This document shows positions 33,901 through 42,301 of a stretch of DNA of 64,000 bases, piece by piece. How positions within the stretch are numbered: position 1 is the stretch's first letter; every line of letters begins with the position of its first letter. The stretch covers positions 20,109-84,108 of the forward strand of contig CANQDA010000013.1 in NCBI GenBank assembly GCA_947591155.1. The letters run 5' to 3'. The translations under genes and the position numbers were made by a program. The notes beneath the pieces are model-generated. The model searched no databases, was not told the origin of the DNA, and saw nothing but the letters and a program-made list of their open reading frames with translations. The stretch is from an uncultured Lachnospiraceae bacterium (lineage in GTDB: Bacteria > Bacillota > Clostridia > Lachnospirales > Lachnospiraceae).

Positions 33901-34780
33901 GATCGCGGATGTCGGCGAAGAGGAAGAGGAGCAGATCCGGGAGGACAGCGCCGCGGCGCTCCAGCTGTGGGAGCTTTTGCAGCTGAACACTGAGATCTGT
34001 TACGATGAGGCGACGCGCGACCATCTGCAAAAAGTGTTTCGATCTGAATACCCGTTTGCCGCGGACGCAGAGATCCCGGGTAAGCTGTCGGTCTCCGAGC
34101 TGAAGAAGCTGTCCCGCCTGCCGGAGGAGGAAGACACGTCGGAGCTGTACCGTGAGGAGACGGTCATCCCGTTGATTCCGGAGTTCAGGAAAGAGAAAGA
34201 GCCTGTCACCGGGGCGGCCCGCGGCACCATCTACCATGCATTTATGGAAAATCTTGACTTTCTGCGCATCCCGGAGCCCGGCGACTGCCGTGGAACGTGC
34301 GGGGAGCGCGACGCGGGGGATGATCTGCGCGTTCTTTCACAAGAATTGCAAATACAGTTGGAAGAAATGATAAGTTGTGGTAAAATGTCCGGGGAAGAGG
34401 CGGAGGCGCTTTCTCTCTCGGATATCCAGGCGTTTCTGCAAAGCGGTGTCGGAGCGCGGATGCGCCGGGCGGCGCGTTGTGGGCAGCTGTTCCGGGAGCG
34501 CCCCTTTGTCCTCGGAGTCCCGGCAAGCGAGATCCGAAGCGGATTCAGCTCTCAGGAGACCGTGCTCGTGCAGGGGATCATCGACGCATGGTTTGTGGAG
34601 GGGGACGAGATCGTCGTGCTCGACTACAAAACGGACCGTGTAGACTGCACGCAGGCGCTCGCGGACAAGTACCGGGCACAGCTCGACTACTATGCGCTTG
34701 CGCTTGAGCGTCTGACCGGACTCAGGGTGAAGGAACGCATCATCTATTCCTTCCATCTGTGCAAAGAGCATGTTCTGTGA
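30920..34780 (+). CDS. addA: ATP-dependent helicase/nuclease subunit A
   Basis: AddA is the SF1A helicase-nuclease that drives DNA unwinding in the AddAB complex. The 1286-residue protein has Walker A SAAAGSGKTAVLVARI (about 22-37), motif Ia TFTNAAAAEMRERI, Walker B IDEYQDSN, helicase motifs QKGYFSAAEIRTV and MSIHKSKGLEFPVVF (motif V), VAMTRAKEKL (motif VI), and a C-terminal RecB-type nuclease with VVLDYKTDRVD. Length is at the upper end of normal because of an insertion near residues 220-260 rich in Asp, Thr and Glu. It is paired with addB. Confidence 0.96.
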   Translation: MAVKWTEEQQKVIDTRGCNILVSAAAGSGKTAVLVARILDRIAGGSGDPPEGKRQSGGHEPIDIDRLLVVTFTNAAAAEMRERIRDALEKRAEEEPENEHLQRQLVLVHNAKITTIHSFCLQVLRSHFQTAGIDPAFRVADEGEVLLLEQDTAKEAVDAAYENADEEFHRFLEVFTTGKGDQMLEETILQICHFALGQPWPLDWLRECRESYRTDNIVKAEVAVKTDSQEDGAKDADAKTQGTDRTCENTTDGETELPVWLASIQDDTARLLADMRAQTEEALRIAREPDGPYPYIPALEADLELLEKLEAAGKAGEGGYRRYACALAQMKPFARLGTKKDDTINLEKKLRVQAMRTEVKDALTGLRKRYYYADPEDLQREYEESGLIVRVLTRLAEDLLERLAQKKAAQNIVDFGDLEHLALRVLVEKTDGAPVPTAAAREYAESFEEIMIDEYQDSNLVQELILSSVSGRGRGDNNLFLVGDVKQSIYRFRLARPELFMEKYRTYREAGADACRIDLHRNFRSRAQVLAGVNDVFRQIMTEHPGEIVYDEDAALYPGAEFAQGADESFLKPELLLLEAESTARQREEAMLVGRRIREMVGRAVIWDKEEGQYRPVRYGDIVILLRTVSGWAETFGEVLTDMGIPCMTGSQKGYFSAAEIRTVLAYLQILDNPVQDIPLAAVLRSAIGGFDDEELAKLRVFSKKRSFYDCCQEYRAAGDDQRLKDKLERFFATFEHFRAKCAHTPVHLLLWEILDVTGYGAYAESLPAGRQRRANLDMLVEKAIAYEATSYRGLYHFVRYIESLKKYEVDYGEANADSGEENTVRIMSIHKSKGLEFPVVFVSGLGKQFNESDARSRVVMHPEFGIGCDYVDDKLRTRRATLLKCAIRQKTTAESLGEELRVLYVAMTRAKEKLILTGSVGDLEKKLERWQVAAMHRGEQLSYAWLSSASTYLDWVVPAVLRLPAPAGGEGKAGTEEGVGSLLSSKDASLVLRIADVGEEEEEQIREDSAAALQLWELLQLNTEICYDEATRDHLQKVFRSEYPFAADAEIPGKLSVSELKKLSRLPEEEDTSELYREETVIPLIPEFRKEKEPVTGAARGTIYHAFMENLDFLRIPEPGDCRGTCGERDAGDDLRVLSQELQIQLEEMISCGKMSGEEAEALSLSDIQAFLQSGVGARMRRAARCGQLFRERPFVLGVPASEIRSGFSSQETVLVQGIIDAWFVEGDEIVVLDYKTDRVDCTQALADKYRAQLDYYALALERLTGLRVKERIIYSFHLCKEHVL

Positions 34781-34862
34781 AACTATAAAACGAATTGTCC
34801 GAAGGGACAGGCGTGCCCGGAGAGAGCCCGTGGGAACGCCCGGTTACAGGAGTAGATTTATT

Positions 34863-37800
34863 ATGAAAAAATTGATACACAATCAGGCCGTTCGCTATCT
34901 TTTCTTCGGGTTCTGTACGACGGGAGTCAATCTGGCCTGCACGTATGCCCTGAGGAGCCTCGGCCTGAACGTCACCGTGGCCAACACGGCCGCGATCCTG
35001 ATCGCGATACTGTTTGCCTATGTGGTGAACAAGCTGTTCGTGTTCGAACACAGAGCGGCTTCCGTGGGGGCGCTTTTTAAGGAGGCCGCGGGTTTTATCG
35101 GGATGCGCCTCGGCACGATGGTCGTAGAGATCTTCGGAGTCGTGCTGCTGAACAGTGTCTGGGGCATGAACGACATGCTCGCGAAGCTGGTGATTCAGGC
35201 CGTGATCATGGTCCTGAATTATCTGATCAGCCGTTTTGTGGTCTTCAAAGACGAGGAGGGCGACGGAACTCTGACAGAGGAGGCGAAGGCGGCGAAGAAG
35301 CGCGCAAGGCGGTTTTTCTTCGCGGGATTTTTCCTGTCCGCGCTTGTGACCGGCATTGGTTTTGTTGTACTGGGCGTGTGGCCGTTCGGGGACAACACGG
35401 TGCTGATCATCGATTCTCTGCACCAGTACCTTCCGTTCTATACGGATTTTCACGGGAAGCTACAGAACAGCCAGTCGATGCTTTACTCGTTCTCGGGAGG
35501 ACTCGGCTACAATTTCTGGTCGACTTACGCGTATTATATGGCGAGCCCGCTGAATTTCCTGATGGCGTTCATCCCGCGGGAGAACGTCTGCGATTTCATG
35601 GACTTCGCGATTCTTTTCAAAATCGGCCTCTGCGGCGGCTGCTTCTCCTGGTATCTGCATCACAGGGATCCGGAGCGCAGATATCTGCCTGTCGTGTTCG
35701 GCATGATGTTCGCTCTGAGCAATTTCATCATCGGCTACTATTTCAACCTCATGTGGCTCGACAGCATCGCGATGCTGCCGCTCATCATGATGGGGATCGA
35801 GCGCATCGTAAAAGGGGGAAGCGGACGGCTGTTCGGTCTGTCTTTGTTCTACGGACTCTGGTGTAACTACTATATCGGCTTTATGCTCTGTATTTTTTCC
35901 TGTCTGTATTTTCTGCTGCGCTGGATCGCGAGCCGCAGGATCACGGCGAAGAGGGTTTTCCGAAGCTGCCTGACCTTCGCGTGGTACGCGCTTTTAGCGG
36001 GCGGCATGGCGGCGCTGGTGCTGCTGCCGGCCTACGCGGGCTTGAGCTCATCGGAGTCCATGCAGAGCAATACCTTCCCGACGGTCGTGAAATTTTACGA
36101 GAGCCTCTGGGGGCTGTTGGAGAACCATATGGCGTTCATGACGCCGGTCAACATCTCGAACTCACAGGTCGGACTCAACGTGTACTGCGGTATGGCGGCG
36201 GTGCTGCTGGCGGTGCTCTATGCCTTTGACGGGAAGATCCGCCTGCGGGAGCGGCTTGCGCATTTCGGCCTGTGCGGTCTGTTGCTGCTGAGCTTTTCGT
36301 TCAATATGCTGAACTACATCTGGCACGGGTTCCATGTGCAGAACGGACTCCCGAACCGTTTCGCGTTTCTGTACATTGCCGTCCTTCTTGTGATGGCTTA
36401 CGACGCGCTCGGGCATCTTCGCAGCTTCCACATTCCGGAGCTGATCTTCGCGTGGATCGCGACGGCCGGGTTCGTCGTGGCGGCCTATCTGCAGCGCAGC
36501 GGGGAGATCGCGGACTATGTGTATTATCTTTCCTTCGGACTTCTCACGCTGTATTTTGTCCTGCTTTTCGTCGGTCGCCTGGCGAAGCGTGCGCGGCTTT
36601 CGGTCTTCTGCGCGCTGATCTCGGCCGTGGCGCTCATAGAAGTTTCTGCCAACGCGATCTACGGCATGATCTGCAACGACGGTGTGACGAGGAGCATCTA
36701 CATTGACGACCAGAGATCCTATCAGGCGATGATGGCGCAGCAGGGGGACGACGAATTCTTCCGCAGCGAGATCGACCGTCAGCGGATGCGCAACGTGACG
36801 ATGTACGCGGGTGGAAACGCGATGGTGATGTTCAACTCCACGATGCAGGAGTCGGTCGTCGACTTCTGTGACAGCCTCGGCATCGAGGCGCGCACGAACA
36901 AGAACGGCTATCTCGGCGTGACGAAGCTGGTGAACGATCTGCTCGGCATCCGTTATCTGGCATCTCCGTCGAAGGTCGCGCGTACAATGTATCAGTTTGA
37001 ACGCGTCGCGGAGGACGGGGAGCTGGCGCTTTACAAAAATGACAACGCGCTCCCGCTCGGGTTTATGGTGAAGGACGACGTCGCCAGCTGGGACATCGAG
37101 GCCGGGGAGCCGCTGCAGGTGCAGAACAGTTTCGTGGAGCTCGCGACGGGACTCGAACCGATCTACGTGCTGGATCGCTACATCGACATGGAGGACGGGG
37201 AGAATTACGGGATCAAGATCCCGGAGAACAAGCAGGTCTACCTCTGCATCGACACGAGGGTGGAAAATATCAGCCTGAACACGCCGGAGTACACGAAGTC
37301 CTTCGACGACTTCACGGATCACCTGTATGTGATCAACGCCTCGGACGAGAGCGATATGGCTGACTTTACGGTGCAGCTGAAGGACGGGCAGTCAACGGTG
37401 CAGGCGCAGGTCTACACCTGCGCGAACGAGGCCTATGAGCGGGTGCGCGACAAGCTTGCTGAGAGCCCGCTGACCGACGTGGCGGTGGACGGCAACCGCG
37501 TCAGCGGAAACGTGGATGCGAAGGAGGACGGGACGCTGCTTTTGACGTTCCCCTACGATACCGGATGGCACATTCTGGTGGACGGCGAGGAGACGGAGAG
37601 CTACGCCGTCGGAGAGGCGCTCACGGGCATACACCTTCCGGCCGGGATCCATGAGATCAGGATGAAATACACGCCGAATGGCCTGTGGGCCGGCAGCTTC
37701 TTAAGCTTGCTGTGCGCGGCGCTCTACCTGCTCTCGGGCGTGTTTGAAAAAAGAAGTGGCAGATGGGCCGCGAATCAATATGACGAAGGAGAATCAGAGA

Positions 37801-38975
37801 ATATGGGACACTTTTCGGACAAGGCAATGCAGATCGAGGCGGGCATTTTTGCCGTGCTGAACGCAAAGAAAAATGAGCTGGAGAAGCAGGGGAAGAAGAT
37901 CTGGAATCTCTCCGTGGGGACGCCGGATTTCCGGCCGCCGCAGCACATCATCGACGCGGTCAGCGAGGCGGCGAAGGATCCGGAGAACTATAAGTACGCG
38001 CTCGTGGAGCTTCCGGAGCTTCTGGAGGCGGCGCAGGGATTCTTCAAGCGGAGATTTGATCTCGATCTCGCGCAGGACGAGATCATGGCGCTCTACGGCT
38101 CTCAGGAGGGCATGACGCACATCGCGTGGGTGCTGTGCAATCCGGGCGACCTTGTGCTGGTGCCGAATCCCGGATATCCGATCTTCGGCATCGGGCCGCA
38201 GCTGTGCGACGCGAGGCTCTGGGAATATCCGCTGTATGAGAAGAACGGCTATCTGCCGGATCTGAAAGCGATCCCGGAGGAGGTCGCGCGGGACGCGAAG
38301 CTGATGGTGTTCAGCTATCCGGGCAATCCGGTGTGCAAGCTGGCTCCGGACGACTTTTACGACGAGCTGATCGCGTTCGCGAAGAAATACGACATTGTCC
38401 TTCTGCACGACAACGCCTATGCGGATCTCGTGTTCGGCGGACGCCGGGGAAGCTCCTTCCTGAACCACGAGGGGGCGAAGGATGTGGGGATCGAGTTCTA
38501 CTCCCTCTCCAAGACCTTCAACTATACCGGCGCGCGCGCGTCCTTCGCGATCGGAAACGCGGAGATCATCCGGAAGTTCAAGGCGATGCGGACGCAGTTC
38601 GACTATGGGACCTTCCTTCCGGTGCAGTACGGGGCGATCGCCGCTTTGACCGGGCCGTTCGACGGCGTGCTTGAGCAGTGCGCGAAATACGAGGAGCGCA
38701 ACCGCACGCTCTGCGGAGGTCTGCGCGAGATCGGGTGGAATGTGCCGGACAGCGAGGGCACGATGTTCGTGTGGGCGCCGCTGCCGGAGGGATATACGGA
38801 TTCGGAGAAATTCAGCCTTGAGCTGATGGAGAAGTCCGGCGTGATCTGCGTGCCGGGCACAAGCTTCGGAAGCCTCGGTGAAGGGTACGTGCGGCTGGCG
38901 CTCGTCCTGCCGCCGGAGAAGCTGAAGGAAGCGGTGGAGAGCATCCGCGAGAGCGGGATCATCCGCACAGCCTGA
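34863..38975 (+). CDS. GtrA + YfhO membrane protein continuing in frame into a class I/II aminotransferase
   Basis: One uninterrupted frame of 1370 residues. Residues about 1-130 form a GtrA-type four-helix membrane domain (YLFFGFCTTGVNLACTY). About 150-960 match a YfhO-type multi-span protein with a soluble C-terminal part (DTGWHILVDGEE, then TGIHLPAGIHEIRMKYTP). From about 981 the frame becomes a PLP enzyme: NLSVGTPDFRPP, NPGYPIFG, FSYPGNPVCK, and Lys in YSLSKTFNYTG. ATG 34863 has AGGAG upstream. An internal ATG at 37803 behind AAGGAG suggests the aminotransferase is or was a separate gene, so either a true fusion or loss of a stop codon. GtrA/YfhO proteins act in polysaccharide or teichoic acid glycosylation. 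Confidence 0.8.
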   Translation: MKKLIHNQAVRYLFFGFCTTGVNLACTYALRSLGLNVTVANTAAILIAILFAYVVNKLFVFEHRAASVGALFKEAAGFIGMRLGTMVVEIFGVVLLNSVWGMNDMLAKLVIQAVIMVLNYLISRFVVFKDEEGDGTLTEEAKAAKKRARRFFFAGFFLSALVTGIGFVVLGVWPFGDNTVLIIDSLHQYLPFYTDFHGKLQNSQSMLYSFSGGLGYNFWSTYAYYMASPLNFLMAFIPRENVCDFMDFAILFKIGLCGGCFSWYLHHRDPERRYLPVVFGMMFALSNFIIGYYFNLMWLDSIAMLPLIMMGIERIVKGGSGRLFGLSLFYGLWCNYYIGFMLCIFSCLYFLLRWIASRRITAKRVFRSCLTFAWYALLAGGMAALVLLPAYAGLSSSESMQSNTFPTVVKFYESLWGLLENHMAFMTPVNISNSQVGLNVYCGMAAVLLAVLYAFDGKIRLRERLAHFGLCGLLLLSFSFNMLNYIWHGFHVQNGLPNRFAFLYIAVLLVMAYDALGHLRSFHIPELIFAWIATAGFVVAAYLQRSGEIADYVYYLSFGLLTLYFVLLFVGRLAKRARLSVFCALISAVALIEVSANAIYGMICNDGVTRSIYIDDQRSYQAMMAQQGDDEFFRSEIDRQRMRNVTMYAGGNAMVMFNSTMQESVVDFCDSLGIEARTNKNGYLGVTKLVNDLLGIRYLASPSKVARTMYQFERVAEDGELALYKNDNALPLGFMVKDDVASWDIEAGEPLQVQNSFVELATGLEPIYVLDRYIDMEDGENYGIKIPENKQVYLCIDTRVENISLNTPEYTKSFDDFTDHLYVINASDESDMADFTVQLKDGQSTVQAQVYTCANEAYERVRDKLAESPLTDVAVDGNRVSGNVDAKEDGTLLLTFPYDTGWHILVDGEETESYAVGEALTGIHLPAGIHEIRMKYTPNGLWAGSFLSLLCAALYLLSGVFEKRSGRWAANQYDEGESENMGHFSDKAMQIEAGIFAVLNAKKNELEKQGKKIWNLSVGTPDFRPPQHIIDAVSEAAKDPENYKYALVELPELLEAAQGFFKRRFDLDLAQDEIMALYGSQEGMTHIAWVLCNPGDLVLVPNPGYPIFGIGPQLCDARLWEYPLYEKNGYLPDLKAIPEEVARDAKLMVFSYPGNPVCKLAPDDFYDELIAFAKKYDIVLLHDNAYADLVFGGRRGSSFLNHEGAKDVGIEFYSLSKTFNYTGARASFAIGNAEIIRKFKAMRTQFDYGTFLPVQYGAIAALTGPFDGVLEQCAKYEERNRTLCGGLREIGWNVPDSEGTMFVWAPLPEGYTDSEKFSLELMEKSGVICVPGTSFGSLGEGYVRLALVLPPEKLKEAVESIRESGIIRTA
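37786..37805 (+). promoter_or_regulatory. Internal ribosome binding site and ATG for the aminotransferase part
   Basis: AAGGAG (37786-37791) precedes ATG 37803 by eleven bases. From here the residues MGHFSDKAMQIEAGIFAVLN begin a complete aminotransferase of 390 residues of normal length. It may give a second, soluble product from the same message. Confidence 0.6.
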
Positions 38976-38976
38976 G

Positions 38977-39331
38977 TTCCTGTTTAGTTTACTATGGCTA
39001 TCCGAACGCCCTCACAGGAATTGGTCAATACCACGGCGAAACCCGCTTCCGCTCGTTACGGTCACGCAACGGTACTAAGCTCATGCTACGCATTCGCTAA
39101 GTGCCGGCGGACCTCTACGGTTTGCCTTAGGTATTGCCAATTCACTGTACGGGCTGAGTATGCGAAAAGCAGCAGCATTTCACGAACAGGAATCGCAGGG
39201 ATTTCCGGGTGTTTTCCGGCACAAAGCCGTTCAATATCGGCTTTCCTTTGTAAAAGCCGATATTGCGGTTTTGACGGGAAATACCCAGGAAGGGTACCGT
39301 GCGATTCCGTCTGATGTTTGTTAAACAGGAA
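38977..39331. mobile_element. MITE-like element of 355 bp with terminal inverted repeats
   Basis: TTCCTGTTTA (38977-38986) and its complement TAAACAGGAA (39322-39331) bound the element. GAG stands outside both ends (38974-38976, 39332-39334) and could be a 3-bp target duplication. The left end touches the aminotransferase stop codon. Near the right end CAATATCGGCTTT pairs with AAAGCCGATATTG (39232-39265), flanked by further imperfect pairing. It carries no protein gene. The left 17 bases recur at 27089. Confidence 0.6.
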
Positions 39332-39369
39332 GAGTGCAGTCTAATGTTTGTTTTGACAGGGGGAAGTAG

Positions 39370-40287
39370 ATGCAGAACATATCGGAACTGCTTGTGCAGG
39401 AAATCGGCGAAGACCGAATTCTGACGAGCGAGCACATGAACCGCCACACGACCTTCCGGATCGGCGGTCCGGCGGACGTCTTCGCGGTGCCGCGGACGGT
39501 GGAGGAGGCCGTGGAGATCGTGCGGATCTGCCGGGAGCAGGGCGTGCCCTTCTACGTGATCGGAAACGGGAGCAACCTGTTGGTGTCCGACGAGGGTTAT
39601 CGCGGGGTGATCGTGCAGATCTATAAAAATATGAGTGAGATCTCGGTGATTGGAGATACTATGACCGTCCAGGCGGGCGCGATGCTCTCGGTGATGGCGA
39701 AGCGGGCGTTGGAACACGGACTTGCCGGGTTTGAGTTCGCGTCCGGGATTCCCGGAACGGTCGGCGGGGCCGTGGTGATGAACGCCGGGGCCTACGGCGG
39801 AGAGATGAAGGATGTGCTCGAGGAAGTCACGGTGCTGACCGAAGACGGAGCGGTGAAGGCCGTCCCGGCTGAAGAGCTGGAGCTCGGCTACCGGCACAGC
39901 GTGATCCCGCAGAAGGGCTGGATCGTGCTCGGGGCAAAGCTGAGATTTCAGGAGGGCGATTCGAAGGAGATCAGCGCGCGCATGGAGGAGATGAAGGAGC
40001 GACGCGTGTCGAAGCAGCCGTTGGACCTTCCGAGCGCGGGAAGTACGTTCAAACGGCCGGAGGGAAATTTCGCCGGCAAGCTGATCATGGAGGCGGGATT
40101 GCGCGGATTTTCGGTCGGGGGCGCGCAGGTGTCTGAAAAGCACTGCGGCTTTGTCGTCAACCGGGGCGGAGCGACCGCGGAGGACGTCTACCGCCTGATC
40201 GGGGAAGTGACCGCCCGCGTGCGGGAGCACTCCGGGATCACGCTGGAGCCGGAGATAAAAATGCTCGGGACGTTTCCTGAGGGATAG
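39370..40287 (+). CDS. murB: UDP-N-acetylenolpyruvoylglucosamine reductase
   Basis: MurB reduces UDP-GlcNAc-enolpyruvate to UDP-MurNAc, the second step of peptidoglycan precursor synthesis, with FAD and NADPH. The 305-residue protein has NTTFRIGG-like HTTFRIGGPAD (about 32-42), the FAD phosphate loop VIGNGSNLLVSD, SGIPGTVGGAVVMNAGAYGG, the proton-donor serine in SAGSTFKRP, and EPEIKMLG at the C-terminus. It is the type II form lacking the extra loop. GGGGGAAG precedes the start. The rapZ-whiA-crh cluster follows after a T-free spacer. Confidence 0.96.
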   Translation: MQNISELLVQEIGEDRILTSEHMNRHTTFRIGGPADVFAVPRTVEEAVEIVRICREQGVPFYVIGNGSNLLVSDEGYRGVIVQIYKNMSEISVIGDTMTVQAGAMLSVMAKRALEHGLAGFEFASGIPGTVGGAVVMNAGAYGGEMKDVLEEVTVLTEDGAVKAVPAEELELGYRHSVIPQKGWIVLGAKLRFQEGDSKEISARMEEMKERRVSKQPLDLPSAGSTFKRPEGNFAGKLIMEAGLRGFSVGGAQVSEKHCGFVVNRGGATAEDVYRLIGEVTARVREHSGITLEPEIKMLGTFPEG

Positions 40288-40325
40288 CGGCGAGGCATAT
40301 GCCATAGGACAAAAAAAGGAAGCGT

Positions 40326-40457
40326 AAAAACAGGAAAACAGAGAAACAGAAACACGGAAAAACAGAAAGACAAAAAAGCGGAAAAACAGAGAAACAGAGA
40401 AACAGAAAAACAGAAACACGGAAGAACAGAAAGACAGAGAAACGGAAAAACGGGAGA
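40326..40457 (+). repeat. 132-base T-free, A-rich low-complexity spacer
   Basis: Between murB and rapZ, positions 40326-40457 contain no T at all. The stretch is built from variants of GAAAAACAGAGAAACAGA. The RNA would be free of U and essentially unstructured up to the rapZ start. Weaker T-poor spacers occur ahead of dusB (1751-1806) and addA (30837-30919). Confidence 0.9.
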
Positions 40458-40461
40458 TAAG

Positions 40462-41319
40462 ATGAGATTTGTGATCGTGACCGGGATGTCCGGCGCCGGG
40501 AAGAGAACTGCATTGAAGATATTGGAGGACAAGGGGTACTTCTGCGCGGACAATATCCCGCTGCCGCTTGTCGAGAAGTTCGCGGAGCTCTCCGTGATGC
40601 AGGAGGGCGGGCACGACAAGGTGGCGCTCGGGATCGACAGCCGCACAGACCTTGAGGAGAAAGCAGTCCGCACGATGCTGGAGCGTCTCAAAGGACAGGG
40701 GATCTCCTGCGAGATCCTGTTCCTAGACGCGAGCGACACGGTGCTGCTGCGGCGCTACAAGGAGACCAGACGCAGCCATCCGATGGCGAGGGACGCCAGG
40801 ATCGCCGAGGGCATCGCGCAGGAGCGCAAAGAGCTTATTTTTCTGAAGCGATTGGCGGATTACATCATTGACACGTCGACGCTGTTGACGCGCGAGCTGC
40901 GCGGCGAGATGGAAAAGATCTTTGTGGAGAGCGAGGACTACCGCAATATCTATGTCACGATCCTTTCTTTCGGATTCAAATACGGGATCCCGACCGATTC
41001 GGACCTTGTGTTTGACGTGCGTTTCCTGCCGAACCCGTATTATGTGGAGGAGCTGCGGCCGAAGACGGGGAAGGATCCGGAGGTACAGGACTATGTGATG
41101 CAGACCGGGACGGCCGGGCAGTTTCTGGAGAAGCTTACGGATCTGATCGAATTTTCCCTGCCGTATTATGTGGACGAAGGGAAGAACCAGCTCGTGATCA
41201 GCATCGGCTGTACGGGCGGCCAGCATCGGTCGGTGACGATCGCCGAGCAGCTGTATCAGAAACTGAGCACGCATTCCGAGTATGGGCTGAAACTGGAGCA
41301 TCGGGATGTCCGCAGCTGA
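40462..41319 (+). CDS. rapZ: RNase adapter / nucleotide-binding protein RapZ (YvcJ)
   Basis: A 285-residue P-loop protein. In E. coli RapZ directs decay of the GlmZ RNA that controls glucosamine-6-phosphate synthase; in Bacillus YvcJ affects competence. N-terminal VTGMSGAGKRTALKILEDKG is the Walker A region; note Arg15 where Ser/Thr is canonical, with Thr16 next. YFCADNIPLPLVEKF, LGIDSRTD, FLDASDTVLLRRY and RRSHP follow as usual, then the C-terminal GCTGGQHRSV. The GGGAG site before ATG is at the end of the T-free spacer. whiA starts 17 bases downstream. Confidence 0.93.
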   Translation: MRFVIVTGMSGAGKRTALKILEDKGYFCADNIPLPLVEKFAELSVMQEGGHDKVALGIDSRTDLEEKAVRTMLERLKGQGISCEILFLDASDTVLLRRYKETRRSHPMARDARIAEGIAQERKELIFLKRLADYIIDTSTLLTRELRGEMEKIFVESEDYRNIYVTILSFGFKYGIPTDSDLVFDVRFLPNPYYVEELRPKTGKDPEVQDYVMQTGTAGQFLEKLTDLIEFSLPYYVDEGKNQLVISIGCTGGQHRSVTIAEQLYQKLSTHSEYGLKLEHRDVRS

Positions 41320-41336
41320 GTAAACCGGAGGAAAAA

Positions 41337-42299
41337 ATGTCATTTTCAGGAGAAGTCAAGGAAGAACTGTCACGTCTGATCCCGGAGGCGAGGCACTGCC
41401 AACTGGCGGAATTAGCGGCGATCACGGGCATGTGCGGCTCGGTCTGCATCTCGGTATCGGGGCGTTGGAGTCTGAAGTTTCACACAGAAAATATCAGTGT
41501 GGCAAGAAAATGCTTTACATTATTGAAAAAAACATTTAATATATGTAGTGACGTTTCCGTGCGTTTACATAAAGGCGGCAAAAACAGCACTCAGATATAC
41601 ACGCTGCTGGTCAGGGACCATGAGAGTGTCATGCACATTCTTCACGCACTGAAGCTTCTCGATGAGGAGGGAGAGGTGACGGAGCAGGTCTCGCCGGCGA
41701 ATCAGCTTCTGGTGCAAAAGTCATGCTGCAGGAGAGCTTTCATCCGGGGTGCGTTTTTGACCTCCGGTTCGATCAGCAATCCGGAGCGGTCTTATCATTT
41801 CGAGATCGCGTGCACGTCCACAGAGCGGGCGCGGCAGCTTGGCGCGCTGATACATTCCTTTGGCCCGGATGCCAAAATTGTACAGCGTAAAAAATATTAT
41901 ATCGTGTATATTAAAGAGGGAGCCCAGATCGTCGATATGCTCAACATCATGGGAGCGCATGTGTCGCTGATGAATCTGGAGAACATCCGGATCGTCCGGG
42001 ACATGAGAAATACGGTGAACCGCAAGGTGAACTGCGAGGCCGCGAATATCAACAAGACGGTAAGCGCGGCGGTAAGACAAATGGAGGATATCCGTTATCT
42101 GACAGAACACAGAGATGCAGAGACATTGCCCGAGGGGCTGGCGGATATTGCGTTGCTGCGGTTGGCTCATCCTGAAGCTTCGCTGAAGGAGTTGGGGGAG
42201 ATGCTTGTGCCGCCCATCGGGAAATCGGGCGTGAATCACAGGCTGCGGAAATTGAGCCGGTTGGCAGAGGATTTAAGGGCAAGACAAGGAGGAATATAG
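41337..42299 (+). CDS. whiA: DNA-binding protein WhiA
   Basis: WhiA is a conserved Gram-positive regulator that links cell division and chromosome segregation; in Streptomyces it controls sporulation. The 320-residue protein begins MSFSGEVKEELSR, has the degenerate LAGLIDADG homing-endonuclease-like domain (RRAFIRGAFLTSGSISNPE at about 130-150), and ends in the WhiA helix-turn-helix (PEASLKELGEMLVPPIGKSG, then VNHRLRKLSRLAEDL). GGAGG precedes the start. It is followed two bases later by the Crh-like gene. Confidence 0.96.
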   Translation: MSFSGEVKEELSRLIPEARHCQLAELAAITGMCGSVCISVSGRWSLKFHTENISVARKCFTLLKKTFNICSDVSVRLHKGGKNSTQIYTLLVRDHESVMHILHALKLLDEEGEVTEQVSPANQLLVQKSCCRRAFIRGAFLTSGSISNPERSYHFEIACTSTERARQLGALIHSFGPDAKIVQRKKYYIVYIKEGAQIVDMLNIMGAHVSLMNLENIRIVRDMRNTVNRKVNCEAANINKTVSAAVRQMEDIRYLTEHRDAETLPEGLADIALLRLAHPEASLKELGEMLVPPIGKSGVNHRLRKLSRLAEDLRARQGGI

Positions 42300-42301
42300 T
42301 T

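Noticed and set aside
39038..39160. Possible tRNA- or rRNA-like sequence in the MITE-like element
   Set aside because: No cloverleaf, T-loop consensus or rRNA motif could be found; it is non-coding repeat sequence.
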